64,000 bases of DNA from Natronococcus sp. CG52. Its GTDB lineage: Archaea > Halobacteriota > Halobacteria > Halobacteriales > Natrialbaceae. Of this stretch, positions 1 through 8,263 are shown piece by piece. The stretch spans positions 3,906,001-3,970,000 of the forward strand of contig NZ_CP099391.1 of NCBI RefSeq assembly GCF_023913515.1, given 5' to 3'. The notes beneath the pieces are model-generated. The model made no database searches. It worked only from the letters and a program-made list of their open reading frames with translations, and had not been told where the DNA came from. Numbering within the stretch: the first letter of the stretch is position 1; every line of letters begins with the position of its first letter. Made by a program: the position numbers and the translations under genes.

Positions 1-125
1 CGAATGCGAACGCGCCGGGAATTTTACGGTGTCGGTCCGTCTCGAGCACCGGACACCGCGTGATGGTGCCCTATCTCGCGTGTGATCGGGTGACGTAACA
101 GTGTCGTTCCCACGCAGCGACGAAG

Positions 126-131
126 TTTATA
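126..131 (+). promoter_or_regulatory. TATA-like box of the first gene
   Basis: TTTATA lies 32-37 nt before the ATG at 163, so transcription would start roughly 10 nt before the gene. The rest of bases 1-162 shows nothing I can support as a gene. Confidence 0.45.
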
Positions 132-162
132 CTCGTCCATCTCATAGGGATCGCCCAACCGA

Positions 163-879
163 ATGGAAGAGAGCATTTCGGGGTTCAAGATACGCGGTGA
201 CTGGGGTGACGTCGTCGAACACGGCGAACGCATCACGCGCGCGCTGCGGAACGTGGGTGTGCACGACCCCGATCACGACTACGGCGCCCGCTTCGCCCGC
301 GCCTTCGAGGAGTGGGACGAGTGGCGACCCAAGGCCCACGAGACACTCGAAACGGACGTCAGCGAGAAGACGGCCGATCAGGCGAGCGTCGAGGAGGGAA
401 AGGGCGAACGGGCCGGCAAGGAGCCCGACGAGGACCTGAAGACCGCCGGCGAGAAGCTCTCAGAGTCGTACGAGCGCCTCGAGCGGGACGACGCCGACGC
501 CGCGGTCGACAACTGGAAGGAATCGATCGACTACGTCGCGCGAGCGGCCGACTCGGCGAGTCGCAAGGCGCTGCGTCGCGTCGAGGACACGGTCTACCAG
601 AACGTGATGACCCAGCTCGCGCCGTACTACTTCGACAACGAACTCATCAGCGCGAACATCCAGCAGTCGACGCGCGGCGAGGGCGAACAGTTCATTTTCG
701 AGGTCAACGTCAACGACGACGTGCTAAAGGAGAACGTCTCCGACCGCCTCACCGAGTTCGAGGACGAGATCGATCGCTGGCACGTCGAGGTCGAGAAGGA
801 CACCGAGGCCGCCGAAGCGATCGAGGGCGTCGAACCGCCGCCGGAGCCCGAGGACAACTCGAAGTCGACGACGAACTGA
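163..879 (+). CDS. Haloarchaeal conserved protein, DUF5828-like
   Basis: Acidic soluble protein of 238 residues, starting at the ATG behind a TATA-like box. No signal peptide or membrane segment is visible. Residues about 60-125 are highly charged and rich in Glu and Lys, probably helical or coiled; the second half (about 130-220) looks globular with alternating strands and helices; the tail is disordered (PPPEPEDN). I recall similar proteins in haloarchaea under DUF5828, but no function is known to me. It stands alone and converges on the aminotransferase that follows. Confidence 0.75.
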   Translation: MEESISGFKIRGDWGDVVEHGERITRALRNVGVHDPDHDYGARFARAFEEWDEWRPKAHETLETDVSEKTADQASVEEGKGERAGKEPDEDLKTAGEKLSESYERLERDDADAAVDNWKESIDYVARAADSASRKALRRVEDTVYQNVMTQLAPYYFDNELISANIQQSTRGEGEQFIFEVNVNDDVLKENVSDRLTEFEDEIDRWHVEVEKDTEAAEAIEGVEPPPEPEDNSKSTTN

Positions 880-920
880 AGACGGCCGGTCGAACCACTC
901 CTCGGTTCAGAAAGGACTTC

Positions 921-2087
921 TCACCACCAGCGGTTCTCTATCAGCCGGTCGATAGCCTCCTCGAGGGTCGCCTCGTTTCGCGAGAACGTAAACCGGATCC
1001 AGTCGGCCTCGACGTCGGGATCCGTGTAGAAGCTGCTGCCGGGAACGGCGGCGACGCCGGCCTCCCGGATCAGCCGGTAGCAGAACTCGATATCGCTCTC
1101 GTCCGTCGGGTACCGCGTCATGATGTAGTAGGCACCGTCCGGTTTGACGGGGTCCAGTCCCGCCTCGAGTAATCCGTCGTAGAGGAGGTCCCGGCGCTTC
1201 TCGTAGGAGTCGGACAGCTCGTCGTAGTACGAGTCGGGAAGCGACAGCGCTTCGACCCCCGCCCGCTGGAACGGCGTCGGCGCGCAGATGCTCGTGTAGT
1301 CGTGGATCTTCCGGAGTTCCTTCGAGAGGTACTCGGGGGCGAGACAGAAGCCGACCCGCCACCCGGTAACGCTGAACGTCTTGGACATCCCCGTACAGAC
1401 GACGGTCCGTTCGGCGAGATTGCCGACCTCGACCGGACTGCAGTACTCCTCGTAGACGATGTGCTCGTAGATTTCGTCGGTCAGCACGATCAGGTCGTGT
1501 TCGACCGCGATCTCCTCGATCGTCTCGAGTTCCTCGCGGGAGAAGATTTTCCCGGTCGGATTCATCGGCGTATTGAGAACGAGAATCCGGGCGCGCTCGG
1601 CCGCCTCGGCGAGACGCTCGGCGTCGATCGTGAGGTCGTCGGTGATGTCGAGGGGGATCGGCGTGGCGCCGGCGAACTGGCTCGCCGGGATGTAGCTCTC
1701 GTAGACCGGCTCGAAGTAAATCACCTCGTCGCCCGCTCCCGCGAGGGAGAGCATCGTCGACATGATCGCCTCGCTGGTGCCGCTGGTGATCGTGACCTCC
1801 GTCTCGGGGTCGTAGGTGACCCCCTTCCACTCGGCGTAGCGTTCCGAGACGGCCTCCCTGAGTTCCGGCAGCCCCCAGGTGATCGTGTACTGGCTGTCGG
1901 TGTCGATCGCCTCCTTCGCGGCGGCTTTGATCTCGGGCGGCGTCTCGTCCTCGTCGGGGATCCCCTGGGACAGGTTGATCGCGTCCTTTCGAATCGCCTC
2001 CCGGGTCATCTCGCGGATCACCGATTCGACGACGGTGTTCGTTCGCTCGGTTCCGATCGGGGGTGCTGTCTTCGGCTTGTTTACCAT
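921..2087 (-). CDS. Fold-type I PLP aminotransferase (class I/II)
   Basis: Transfers an amino group between an amine or amino acid and a 2-oxo acid using pyridoxal phosphate. The 388 residues are full length for aspartate/aromatic-type class I enzymes. Visible are the NTPMNPTGK segment, the D-E-I-Y motif (LTDEIYEH) and the PLP lysine in SKTFSVTGWR. It lies 31 nt downstream of the ureohydrolase on the same strand and probably forms an operon with it and the 49-residue ORF. That context suggests it transaminates the amine or amino acid released from the guanidino compound, but the sequence alone cannot distinguish this from an aspartate or kynurenine aminotransferase. Confidence 0.88.
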   Translation of the reverse strand: MVNKPKTAPPIGTERTNTVVESVIREMTREAIRKDAINLSQGIPDEDETPPEIKAAAKEAIDTDSQYTITWGLPELREAVSERYAEWKGVTYDPETEVTITSGTSEAIMSTMLSLAGAGDEVIYFEPVYESYIPASQFAGATPIPLDITDDLTIDAERLAEAAERARILVLNTPMNPTGKIFSREELETIEEIAVEHDLIVLTDEIYEHIVYEEYCSPVEVGNLAERTVVCTGMSKTFSVTGWRVGFCLAPEYLSKELRKIHDYTSICAPTPFQRAGVEALSLPDSYYDELSDSYEKRRDLLYDGLLEAGLDPVKPDGAYYIMTRYPTDESDIEFCYRLIREAGVAAVPGSSFYTDPDVEADWIRFTFSRNEATLEEAIDRLIENRWW

Positions 2088-2118
2088 GAATGGGTAGGTG
2101 GGGTTTCGGTCGATCGGC

Positions 2119-3123
2119 TCACTCCGCGAACTGCCGTTCGAGCAGCGTGACGAGAAGATACGCCGCGAGTCGTTCGGTACCCTCCGTGGCGTCGTACCGC
2201 GGCGCGACCTCCATCAGGTCGGCCGCGCCGACGGCGTCGGCCGCTCCGAGTACCTCCATCGTTCTGAGGGCCTGCTGGGCGGTCAAGCCGCCCGGAACGG
2301 GTGTTCCAGTTCCCGGCGCGACGCCCGGATCGACGGCGTCGATGTCGAACGAGACGTACACCGCGTCGGTGTCCGCGGCGGCCGCCGCGATCGCATCTTC
2401 GACCACGGAGACGATCCCGTCCTCCTCGACGTCGCGCATCGTGTAGAGGTTCAGTCCCGTCTCGTCGGCGAACTCGAAGAACTCGGGCGATTCGTAGCCG
2501 CGAATGCCCACCTGACTCACGTCGCTGTACTCGGTGTGCGGCGAGTCGGCGATCAGCGCCGTACTCGAGCCGTGGAAATCGGTTCCGAAGACGGGGCTTT
2601 CGGAGACGGTGTCGGTGTGCGCGTCGATCTGGACGAACCCGACCCGGTCGTGGCCGGCGCCCTCGGCGAATCCGCGGACGGCGGGGAACGTACAGTAGTG
2701 GTCCCCGCCGAGCACGACCGGAAACGTCCGGGCCGCGACCGTCGCCACGTGAGCCGTAATGCTCTCGGCCGTCGTCTCGCTGTCCATCGGGAAGATCGGC
2801 ACGTCGCCGCAGTCAGCGACGGTGAGATCGTCGAAGTTTACCTGCCGGCCGGTCTGCATGTTCGTCAGTCCGCCCTTGTAATCGGATAGGTAGGCCCACC
2901 AGCCGCTCGCGCGCCGAATCGCCTCGGGGCCGTACCGGGTACCCGGTCGGTTCGACACCGCTCCGTCGTACGGAACGCCGAGCGCGGCCGCGTCGACGTC
3001 CGAGACGTCGTCGATCTCCCGCGGGTCACCCTTCAGAAACGTCTTGAGACCGGCGTAGGCGAGTTCGACGGACGAACCGGAAACCGACTCTCGGAACGCC
3101 GCCGCTGGCGTTTTCTCAGTCAT
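2119..3123 (-). CDS. Ureohydrolase of the arginase/agmatinase family
   Basis: Hydrolyses a guanidino group to urea plus an amine at a binuclear metal centre. All metal-ligand motifs are present: GGDH, DAHTD and SFDIDAVDP, plus the N-terminal RPGTRYGP segment typical of agmatinase-type members. The 334-residue form starts at the ATG at 3123, which overlaps the stop of the upstream 49-residue ORF (ATGACTGA), suggesting translational coupling; an in-frame ATG at 3132 would add three residues. The substrate is not readable: agmatine, guanidinobutyrate, guanidinopropionate or another guanidine are possible. The nearby polyamine-type ABC transporter and NrpR-like regulator support a nitrogen-scavenging role. 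Confidence 0.88.
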   Translation of the reverse strand: MTEKTPAAAFRESVSGSSVELAYAGLKTFLKGDPREIDDVSDVDAAALGVPYDGAVSNRPGTRYGPEAIRRASGWWAYLSDYKGGLTNMQTGRQVNFDDLTVADCGDVPIFPMDSETTAESITAHVATVAARTFPVVLGGDHYCTFPAVRGFAEGAGHDRVGFVQIDAHTDTVSESPVFGTDFHGSSTALIADSPHTEYSDVSQVGIRGYESPEFFEFADETGLNLYTMRDVEEDGIVSVVEDAIAAAAADTDAVYVSFDIDAVDPGVAPGTGTPVPGGLTAQQALRTMEVLGAADAVGAADLMEVAPRYDATEGTERLAAYLLVTLLERQFAE

Positions 3124-3265
3124 CGATCTCACCCGCCTCCTCCTCGAGCGTGCGATCGTCGGCTCGCTCGACGGGAACGTCGGGATCCGTCCAGATCGGA
3201 GTTCCGGACTCGTCGTAGCGTGACTCTACCGCCCCGTTGCTCGTGTACGGCGTTTCGGATGTCAT
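3116..3265 (-). CDS. 49-residue acidic ORF coupled to the ureohydrolase
   Basis: The ATG at 3265 opens a 49-codon frame ending in TGA that overlaps the ureohydrolase start by 8 nt. The peptide is hydrophilic and acidic, has no Cys, and includes the short run GTPIWTDPDVPVERADD. It is the first gene after the shared operator and a TTTTAG TATA-like element near 3312-3317. It could be a small accessory protein or a leader that sets translation of the ureohydrolase. I do not recognise a family. Longer readings starting at 3409 would run through the promoter and are unlikely. Confidence 0.55.
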   Translation of the reverse strand: MTSETPYTSNGAVESRYDESGTPIWTDPDVPVERADDRTLEEEAGEIDD

Positions 3266-3269
3266 GTGT

Positions 3270-3289
3270 GGTGGCACACCATTGCCACC
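3270..3289. promoter_or_regulatory. Inverted repeat GGTGGCA-N6-TGCCACC, candidate NrpR-type operator
   Basis: Perfect 7-bp arms separated by 6 bp, immediately before the ATG of the 49-residue ORF and about 20 nt after a TTTTAG box. The 13-mer ATTGCCACCGTAT (3281-3293) recurs exactly before potD at 9368-9380. Methanogen NrpR operators have the same arm-N6-arm layout (GGAA-N6-TTCC, GGTA-N6-TACC), and an NrpR-domain gene starts 120 bp away. Confidence 0.65.
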
Positions 3290-3408
3290 GTATTCTTTTT
3301 TTACGGAGGCTAAAAGGTTCCCCCGAGACGGATCGCAGTCGGGTGAGTACGGGAGGGTCCGTCGAAACCAAAGCTTGGTGTCGGTTCCGCCCCACTGTGG
3401 ACGTATCA

Positions 3409-4443
3409 ATGGCCCCGGATCTGGACAGACGAACGTACGATCTCCTCCGTCTCGTCGATCGGCACGGACCGATCGGCAGCATCCAACTCTTCGAACTGCT
3501 GCAGTTACACGGATACGACATCAAGGACCGAACGATCAGGCTGCTGCTCTCGGAACTCGACGATCTCGGATTGACCGAGAAGGTTCCCGGTCGGGGTCGC
3601 CGGCTGACGGCGAAAGGGCAGTCGGAGCTGGAGAAGGGCGACGTCAACAGTCGCCTCGAACAGCTTCGGGCCCGAATCGCCACGCTCACCAGTCACGTCA
3701 GTTACGACCCGATCGACGACAGCGGCGTCCTCGTCGCGTCGGGCGCCTTCCTCTCCGAGGCGAACGTCGACGCGGCGCTCGAGCTCGTCGACCGACTCGA
3801 GGAGCTCCCGCTCGGTCCGATCCCGGTATCGCTCGAGGAGAGCGCCGATAGCGAACCGGGGGAGTTCCGCCTGGTCACCTCCTCGAGTATCACCCTCGAC
3901 GGCGTGTTGCTCGCCCACGGCGTCAACGCCAGTATCTCGAACTCCGGCGTGCTCGAGTACGAGCCGACCGAACCCGACTCCGAGGAGACCTTCGCGGCGG
4001 GATGCGGCGGCCAAATCCGACGCTACGTCGACGTAATAAACGGCGAAGGGTCGTCGATCGACGTCATCTCCCTTCTCATCGAAGCCGGTCGAACCGATAT
4101 CGCGGCCGTCATCGAATCGGAAGGGTGTGGCCTCCTCGTCGGGGATAGCCGCGAGTTTCCGATCAACCGGTACGAGGAGGCGCGCGACCTTTCGGTGGCG
4201 ACCCAGCGATCGCTCGGCGGCGTGATCGACTTCCGGCGACCGCGCGAACAGGAACACCTTCCCAGCGGCACCTCGGCCTGGGCCTTCGGCTCGATCACGT
4301 ACGTCGGCGCCGGCGAACTCCTGCTGACCGCGCTCAGCGAGTACGGACTGGCGGAGTCGTGGGAAACGCTGTACGGAACGATCGAACGAGTCGAGCTCGA
4401 GCCGGTTCGAGCCGTCCTGAGCGAGCCTCCACTCGACGACTAA
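3409..4443 (+). CDS. NrpR-type transcriptional regulator (winged helix + NrpR/DUF128 domain)
   Basis: Residues about 5-70 form a winged helix (YDLLRLVDRHGPIGS ... DRTIRLLLSELDDLGL) of the kind at the N-terminus of NrpR. Residues about 110-340 resemble a single NrpR regulatory domain, with the paired motifs SSIDVISLLIEAGRTDI and ITYVGAGELLLTALSEYG. In methanogens NrpR represses nitrogen genes and is released by 2-oxoglutarate. Length is 344 residues from the ATG at 3409. It is divergent from the ureohydrolase operon, converges with the amidase gene (4-nt stop overlap), and sits between two operons carrying the same palindromic element, so it is the obvious candidate regulator of both. The binding itself is inferred. 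Confidence 0.8.
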   Translation: MAPDLDRRTYDLLRLVDRHGPIGSIQLFELLQLHGYDIKDRTIRLLLSELDDLGLTEKVPGRGRRLTAKGQSELEKGDVNSRLEQLRARIATLTSHVSYDPIDDSGVLVASGAFLSEANVDAALELVDRLEELPLGPIPVSLEESADSEPGEFRLVTSSSITLDGVLLAHGVNASISNSGVLEYEPTEPDSEETFAAGCGGQIRRYVDVINGEGSSIDVISLLIEAGRTDIAAVIESEGCGLLVGDSREFPINRYEEARDLSVATQRSLGGVIDFRRPREQEHLPSGTSAWAFGSITYVGAGELLLTALSEYGLAESWETLYGTIERVELEPVRAVLSEPPLDD

Positions 4444-5270
4444 TCGAGGTCGTAGACGTCCGGCCGACGGTCGGCGAGCGCGTCGTCGTAGGCAGTCAGC
4501 GACTTCGTTCGTGCACGCTCGAGATCGCAGTCGGCCGTGATCGCGTGCGAGCCCGTCGTCGGGGCCGGTCCTGCGAGCGGTATCCCGTTCGGATCGACGA
4601 CGACGCTCTGTCCTTCGAAGGAAACGCCGCGTTCGGTTCCGGCACGATCCGCACACGCGACGAAGACCCGGTTCGCGTTCGCGTGTGCGACCGCCTGGTG
4701 AACGCCCATCGTCCAGCCGGCGGGACGGGCTCCCTCGCTCGATCCCGGGACCCAGTTCGTCGGAACGGCGACGAGATCCACCCCCGAGCGGGCCTGCGCG
4801 GTCGTCAACTCGGGAAACCACAGGTCGTTACAGATCTGGACGCCGATCCGACCGAACGGCGTCTCGAACGTCGGTACCGCTCCGCCGGGCTCGAACCACC
4901 GTTTCTCCTCGTTCCACAGGTGGAGCTTTCGGTAGCAGCCCTCGAGACCGTCCGGCGAGACGACGAGCGCACTGTTGTAGAACGAGCCGTCCTCGACCTC
5001 GACGAATCCGCCGACGATCCACGTCTCCGTCTCCGCCGCGACCGCCGCCCACTCCCGGGCCGTCGCGCCGTCGCTCGGCTCGGCCATCGTTTCCAGTTCG
5101 GCGCTCGACTCGAAAACGTATCCCGTCGTCGCCAGTTCCGGCAGGACGACGAGGTCGGCGAGCGCGTGCTCGCGGACGGCCTCGACCGTCCGCGTTCGGT
5201 TCCGCTCGACGGCCCCGAACTCGGGCACCGTCTGAACGGCGACGACAGTCGCCTCCGCTGCGCCGATCAC
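4440..5270 (-). CDS. Carbon-nitrogen hydrolase (nitrilase superfamily amidase)
   Basis: Cleaves a C-N bond (amide or carbamoyl). The Glu-Lys-Cys triad is visible: Glu in VLPELATTG, Lys in CYRKLHLW, Cys in VQICNDLWFPE. I start it at the GTG at 5270, overlapping the permease stop as GTGA; this gives 276 residues, normal for the family, and no ATG lies nearby. As last gene of potD-potA-potBC it may act on the imported compound or its product, as N-carbamoylputrescine amidase and omega-amidase do in other polyamine pathways. Exact specificity is unknown. Confidence 0.82.
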   Translation of the reverse strand: MIGAAEATVVAVQTVPEFGAVERNRTRTVEAVREHALADLVVLPELATTGYVFESSAELETMAEPSDGATAREWAAVAAETETWIVGGFVEVEDGSFYNSALVVSPDGLEGCYRKLHLWNEEKRWFEPGGAVPTFETPFGRIGVQICNDLWFPELTTAQARSGVDLVAVPTNWVPGSSEGARPAGWTMGVHQAVAHANANRVFVACADRAGTERGVSFEGQSVVVDPNGIPLAGPAPTTGSHAITADCDLERARTKSLTAYDDALADRRPDVYDLD

Positions 5271-7168
5271 TCCCAGATCCCCCCGGACATCCGATCGATC
5301 GCGACCATGACGACGACCGTGAGACCGATGAAGACGACGCTCGCGGCTGCGATGGTCGGCGAGTAGCCGTACCGGAGCGAGTTGAAGATCTGTATCGGGA
5401 TGGTGTCGACGAGGAACAGCGACAGCAGCCAGGCGATGATGTACTCGTTCAGCGAGAGGATGAACGCGAACAGCGCGCCCGAGACCACGTTCGCCCGCAA
5501 CAGCGGGTAGGTGATCGTCCGGATCGTCCGGATCGGTCCCGCTCCGAGATTCATCGCGGCTTCCTCGTACGTGCGGTCGAGTTCGTCGAGTCCCTGCGAG
5601 ATCAGAATGAACGGGAACGGGGCGTAGAAGATCCCGTGAGCGATGACGATACTCGATCGGGTTCCCGCGAATCCGAGTTCGAGGAAGAAGACGAGAAACG
5701 CCACGCCGACGATCACCGGCGGCACCAGGATCGGGAGCACGCCGAAGGTCCCGAAGACGGTGTTCCACCGGTATCCGTATCGATCCAGTGCGAACGCCAG
5801 CGTCCCGCCGATCGTCGTGCTGAGGAGCGCAGCGGCGGCGGCGATACCCAAGCTGTTGATCAGGGCGATGAGCCACGACGGACTGGTGAAGAACTCGACG
5901 TACCACTGCACCGAGAACCCGCCCGGCGGGAACGTGAGGAACTGTTCGGGCGTAACCGATACCGCGATGATGATCGCGAGCGGCGCGGCGATGAAGGTCA
6001 TCACGGCCGCGACGTACAGCCGACTCGTCGTCCACAGCACGCGCTCGCGGGTCCGGGCGTCGACCGTCGAAACGACGGCGTCGAGGCGCGCCCCGATGCC
6101 GCCGACCACGCGCGCGAGTCCCACGGCGTCGGCGATCGAACCGAGGCCGCTTCGCACTCGAGCGCCGACGCCCGACGACCGAGCGTAGGTGCTCGAGTCA
6201 GGTCGACCGCTGTCGGGTTCCGCAACGTCGTTCCCGCCGAGACTCGCGGCGGTCATGTTCGTGACCTTGACCATCACCCAGAGGAAGGCGAGAACGACGG
6301 CGATCAGCCCGATGCTCATCGCCGCGCCGAACGGGTAGTTCTGCTCGCCCATGATCTGGGCCTCGATCAACACCGGCAGCGTCCGCTCCGCGGAGCTACC
6401 GAGCAGTCGGGGCATGACGTACGCTCCCAGCGCGAGGATGAACACCAGCGCCGTTCCGCTGACGATTCCGTTTCGCGACAGCGGGAGCGTCACTCGGCGG
6501 AACGTCTTCGTCGGCCCCGCTCCGAGGTTCTTCGACGCCTCGAGTAGCTCGCCGTCGATATTCCGGATGCTGCTGTACAGCGTCAGTATCATGAACGGGA
6601 GGAACACGTACACCATCCCGACGATGAGCCCCCAGTATCCCGGATAGAACGAGCGCGGCTCCGAGAGGAGACCGAGGGCGACACCGGTCGAGCTCAGAAC
6701 GCCGCCGGACGCCAGAATCACCTGCCAGGCGTACGCTCTGATCACGTACGTCACCCACAGCGACGAGATGATCGTGAGCAACAGCAGGCTCCGGAGCCAC
6801 GGGCGATCCATCCGGGCAAGGTAGTACGCGATCGGGTAGCCGAGCAGCAGCGAGGCGATCGCGGTGACGAGCGAAATCTCGATCGTCAGCCACAGCTGCC
6901 TGAGATAGAGATTCGTCTCGAGCGGCGGCCACCCGAGCGAGAAACTCATTTCGATGAACCGCGCGTAGTTGTCGAAGGTGAACCCGGGACGGTACGAGCC
7001 GCCGGGGATGTTCGCGTAGAAACTGAACACGACCAGCATGCCGAGCGGCACGAGGAAGACGGCGACGAGCCAGAACAGCGGATACGCCAGCGCGTACCAC
7101 TTGGCCCCGGCTTTCAGCCCCGCACGGCCCGATTCGCCGGCCTTCGCAGACGACGATTTCGTTCCCAT
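5267..7168 (-). CDS. Fused PotB-PotC type ABC transporter permease
   Basis: One 633-residue protein holds two complete MetI-type permease halves: residues about 20-310 (PotB-like) and 390-630 (PotC-like), joined by a hydrophilic linker of about 80 residues. Each half has its own EAA loop (EASKNLGAGPTKTFRR and EAAMNLGAGPIRTIRT), which contact the two ATPases. Each has about six membrane segments. Spermidine/putrescine systems normally encode two separate permeases. The start abuts the potA stop (TAA followed directly by ATG). The substrate is probably a polyamine or similar cation, from family resemblance only. Confidence 0.88.
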   Translation of the reverse strand: MGTKSSSAKAGESGRAGLKAGAKWYALAYPLFWLVAVFLVPLGMLVVFSFYANIPGGSYRPGFTFDNYARFIEMSFSLGWPPLETNLYLRQLWLTIEISLVTAIASLLLGYPIAYYLARMDRPWLRSLLLLTIISSLWVTYVIRAYAWQVILASGGVLSSTGVALGLLSEPRSFYPGYWGLIVGMVYVFLPFMILTLYSSIRNIDGELLEASKNLGAGPTKTFRRVTLPLSRNGIVSGTALVFILALGAYVMPRLLGSSAERTLPVLIEAQIMGEQNYPFGAAMSIGLIAVVLAFLWVMVKVTNMTAASLGGNDVAEPDSGRPDSSTYARSSGVGARVRSGLGSIADAVGLARVVGGIGARLDAVVSTVDARTRERVLWTTSRLYVAAVMTFIAAPLAIIIAVSVTPEQFLTFPPGGFSVQWYVEFFTSPSWLIALINSLGIAAAAALLSTTIGGTLAFALDRYGYRWNTVFGTFGVLPILVPPVIVGVAFLVFFLELGFAGTRSSIVIAHGIFYAPFPFILISQGLDELDRTYEEAAMNLGAGPIRTIRTITYPLLRANVVSGALFAFILSLNEYIIAWLLSLFLVDTIPIQIFNSLRYGYSPTIAAASVVFIGLTVVVMVAIDRMSGGIWE

Positions 7169-8257
7169 TTACGCCTCCACGATCCGACAGTTGTCGGCCT
7201 CGGTGTGGATCGACACCCGATCGCCGGCCGACCGTTCGTCCGTACCGCTCCGTCGAACGACGACGAGTTCGCGGCCGTCCTGGGTTTCGATCTGATACTC
7301 GATGCTGCTGCCGAGATGTCGTTTGAACGTGATCGTCCCCTCGAAGGCGTTTTCGGTCGCGGTCCGACCCGCGCCGTTTGCAGTCGCGTCGTCGATTTCG
7401 AACCGCTCCGGGCGGACGACGACCGACACTGACTCGCCGGGTTCGATGCCGTTTCGACTCCGGGCTCGGATCGTCGTCCCCTCGCAGTCGACGGTCGCGT
7501 ACCCCTCGTCGACGCTCGTCACCGATCCGTCGAAGAGGTTCGCCGTTCCGAGGAAGTCGGCGACGAATCGCGTCTCGGGGTCGTTGTACACCTCTTCCGG
7601 CGGGCCGACCTGTTCGAATCGTCCGTCGTTCATCACGGCGAGTCGGTCGGACATGGTTAGCGCTTCCTCCTGATTGTGCGTGACGAAGACGGTGGTGATC
7701 CCGACTTCCTGTTGAATTCGGCGCAGTTCGACTTGCATCTGTTCGCGGAGCTTCTTGTCGAGGCTCGCGAGCGGTTCGTCGAGCAACAGCGCGTCCGGTC
7801 GGGGTGCGAGTGCGCGAGCGAGCGCGATCCGCTGCTGTTGGCCGCCGGAGAGCTGGTCGGGCGTTCGGTCGGCGACGCCCGGTAGTTCGACCAGTTCGAG
7901 CATTTCGTCGATCCTGGCGTCGATCTCCTCGTCCGTGTAGTCGCCCGACACCTCCATCCCGTACGCAACGTTCTCGTAGACGGTCATGTGAGGGAAGAGC
8001 GCGAAATCCTGGAACACCATCCCGGTGTTTCGCTCGTACGGCGGCGCGTCGGTCACGTCCGCGCCGGCGATCGAAACCGTCCCCTCCGTCGGTCGTTCGA
8101 AACCGGCAATCGTCCGCAGGGTGGTCGTCTTCCCGCAACCCGACGGACCGACGAGGGTGACGAACTCGCCGCTTTCGATGTCGATGTCGACGCCTTTGAC
8201 CGCGAGGACGCCGCCCGGATACTCCTTCGTGACGCCCGAAAGTGAAATTCCACTCAT
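7169..8257 (-). CDS. potA: ABC transporter ATPase, PotA-like
   Basis: Energises uptake by the fused permease. Walker A GPSGCGKT is at residues 37-44, the Q-loop is VFQDFALFP, the signature is LSGGQQQR, Walker B is LLLDEPLASLD and the H-loop is VTHNQEE. Residues about 245-360 form the C-terminal TOBE regulatory region typical of PotA/MalK-type ATPases. The 362-residue length is normal. It starts 6 nt after the potD stop and ends directly against the permease start. Confidence 0.9.
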   Translation of the reverse strand: MSGISLSGVTKEYPGGVLAVKGVDIDIESGEFVTLVGPSGCGKTTTLRTIAGFERPTEGTVSIAGADVTDAPPYERNTGMVFQDFALFPHMTVYENVAYGMEVSGDYTDEEIDARIDEMLELVELPGVADRTPDQLSGGQQQRIALARALAPRPDALLLDEPLASLDKKLREQMQVELRRIQQEVGITTVFVTHNQEEALTMSDRLAVMNDGRFEQVGPPEEVYNDPETRFVADFLGTANLFDGSVTSVDEGYATVDCEGTTIRARSRNGIEPGESVSVVVRPERFEIDDATANGAGRTATENAFEGTITFKRHLGSSIEYQIETQDGRELVVVRRSGTDERSAGDRVSIHTEADNCRIVEA

Positions 8258-8263
8258 CGATCG

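Noticed and set aside
3505-4821. 438-codon minus-strand open frame across the NrpR-type gene
   Set aside because: Arg-rich shadow of the regulator and amidase genes with no recognisable motif.
4440-6035. A 531-residue reading of the amidase
   Set aside because: The N-terminal half is an out-of-frame reading of the permease; the nitrilase domain begins at the GTG at 5270, coupled to the permease stop.
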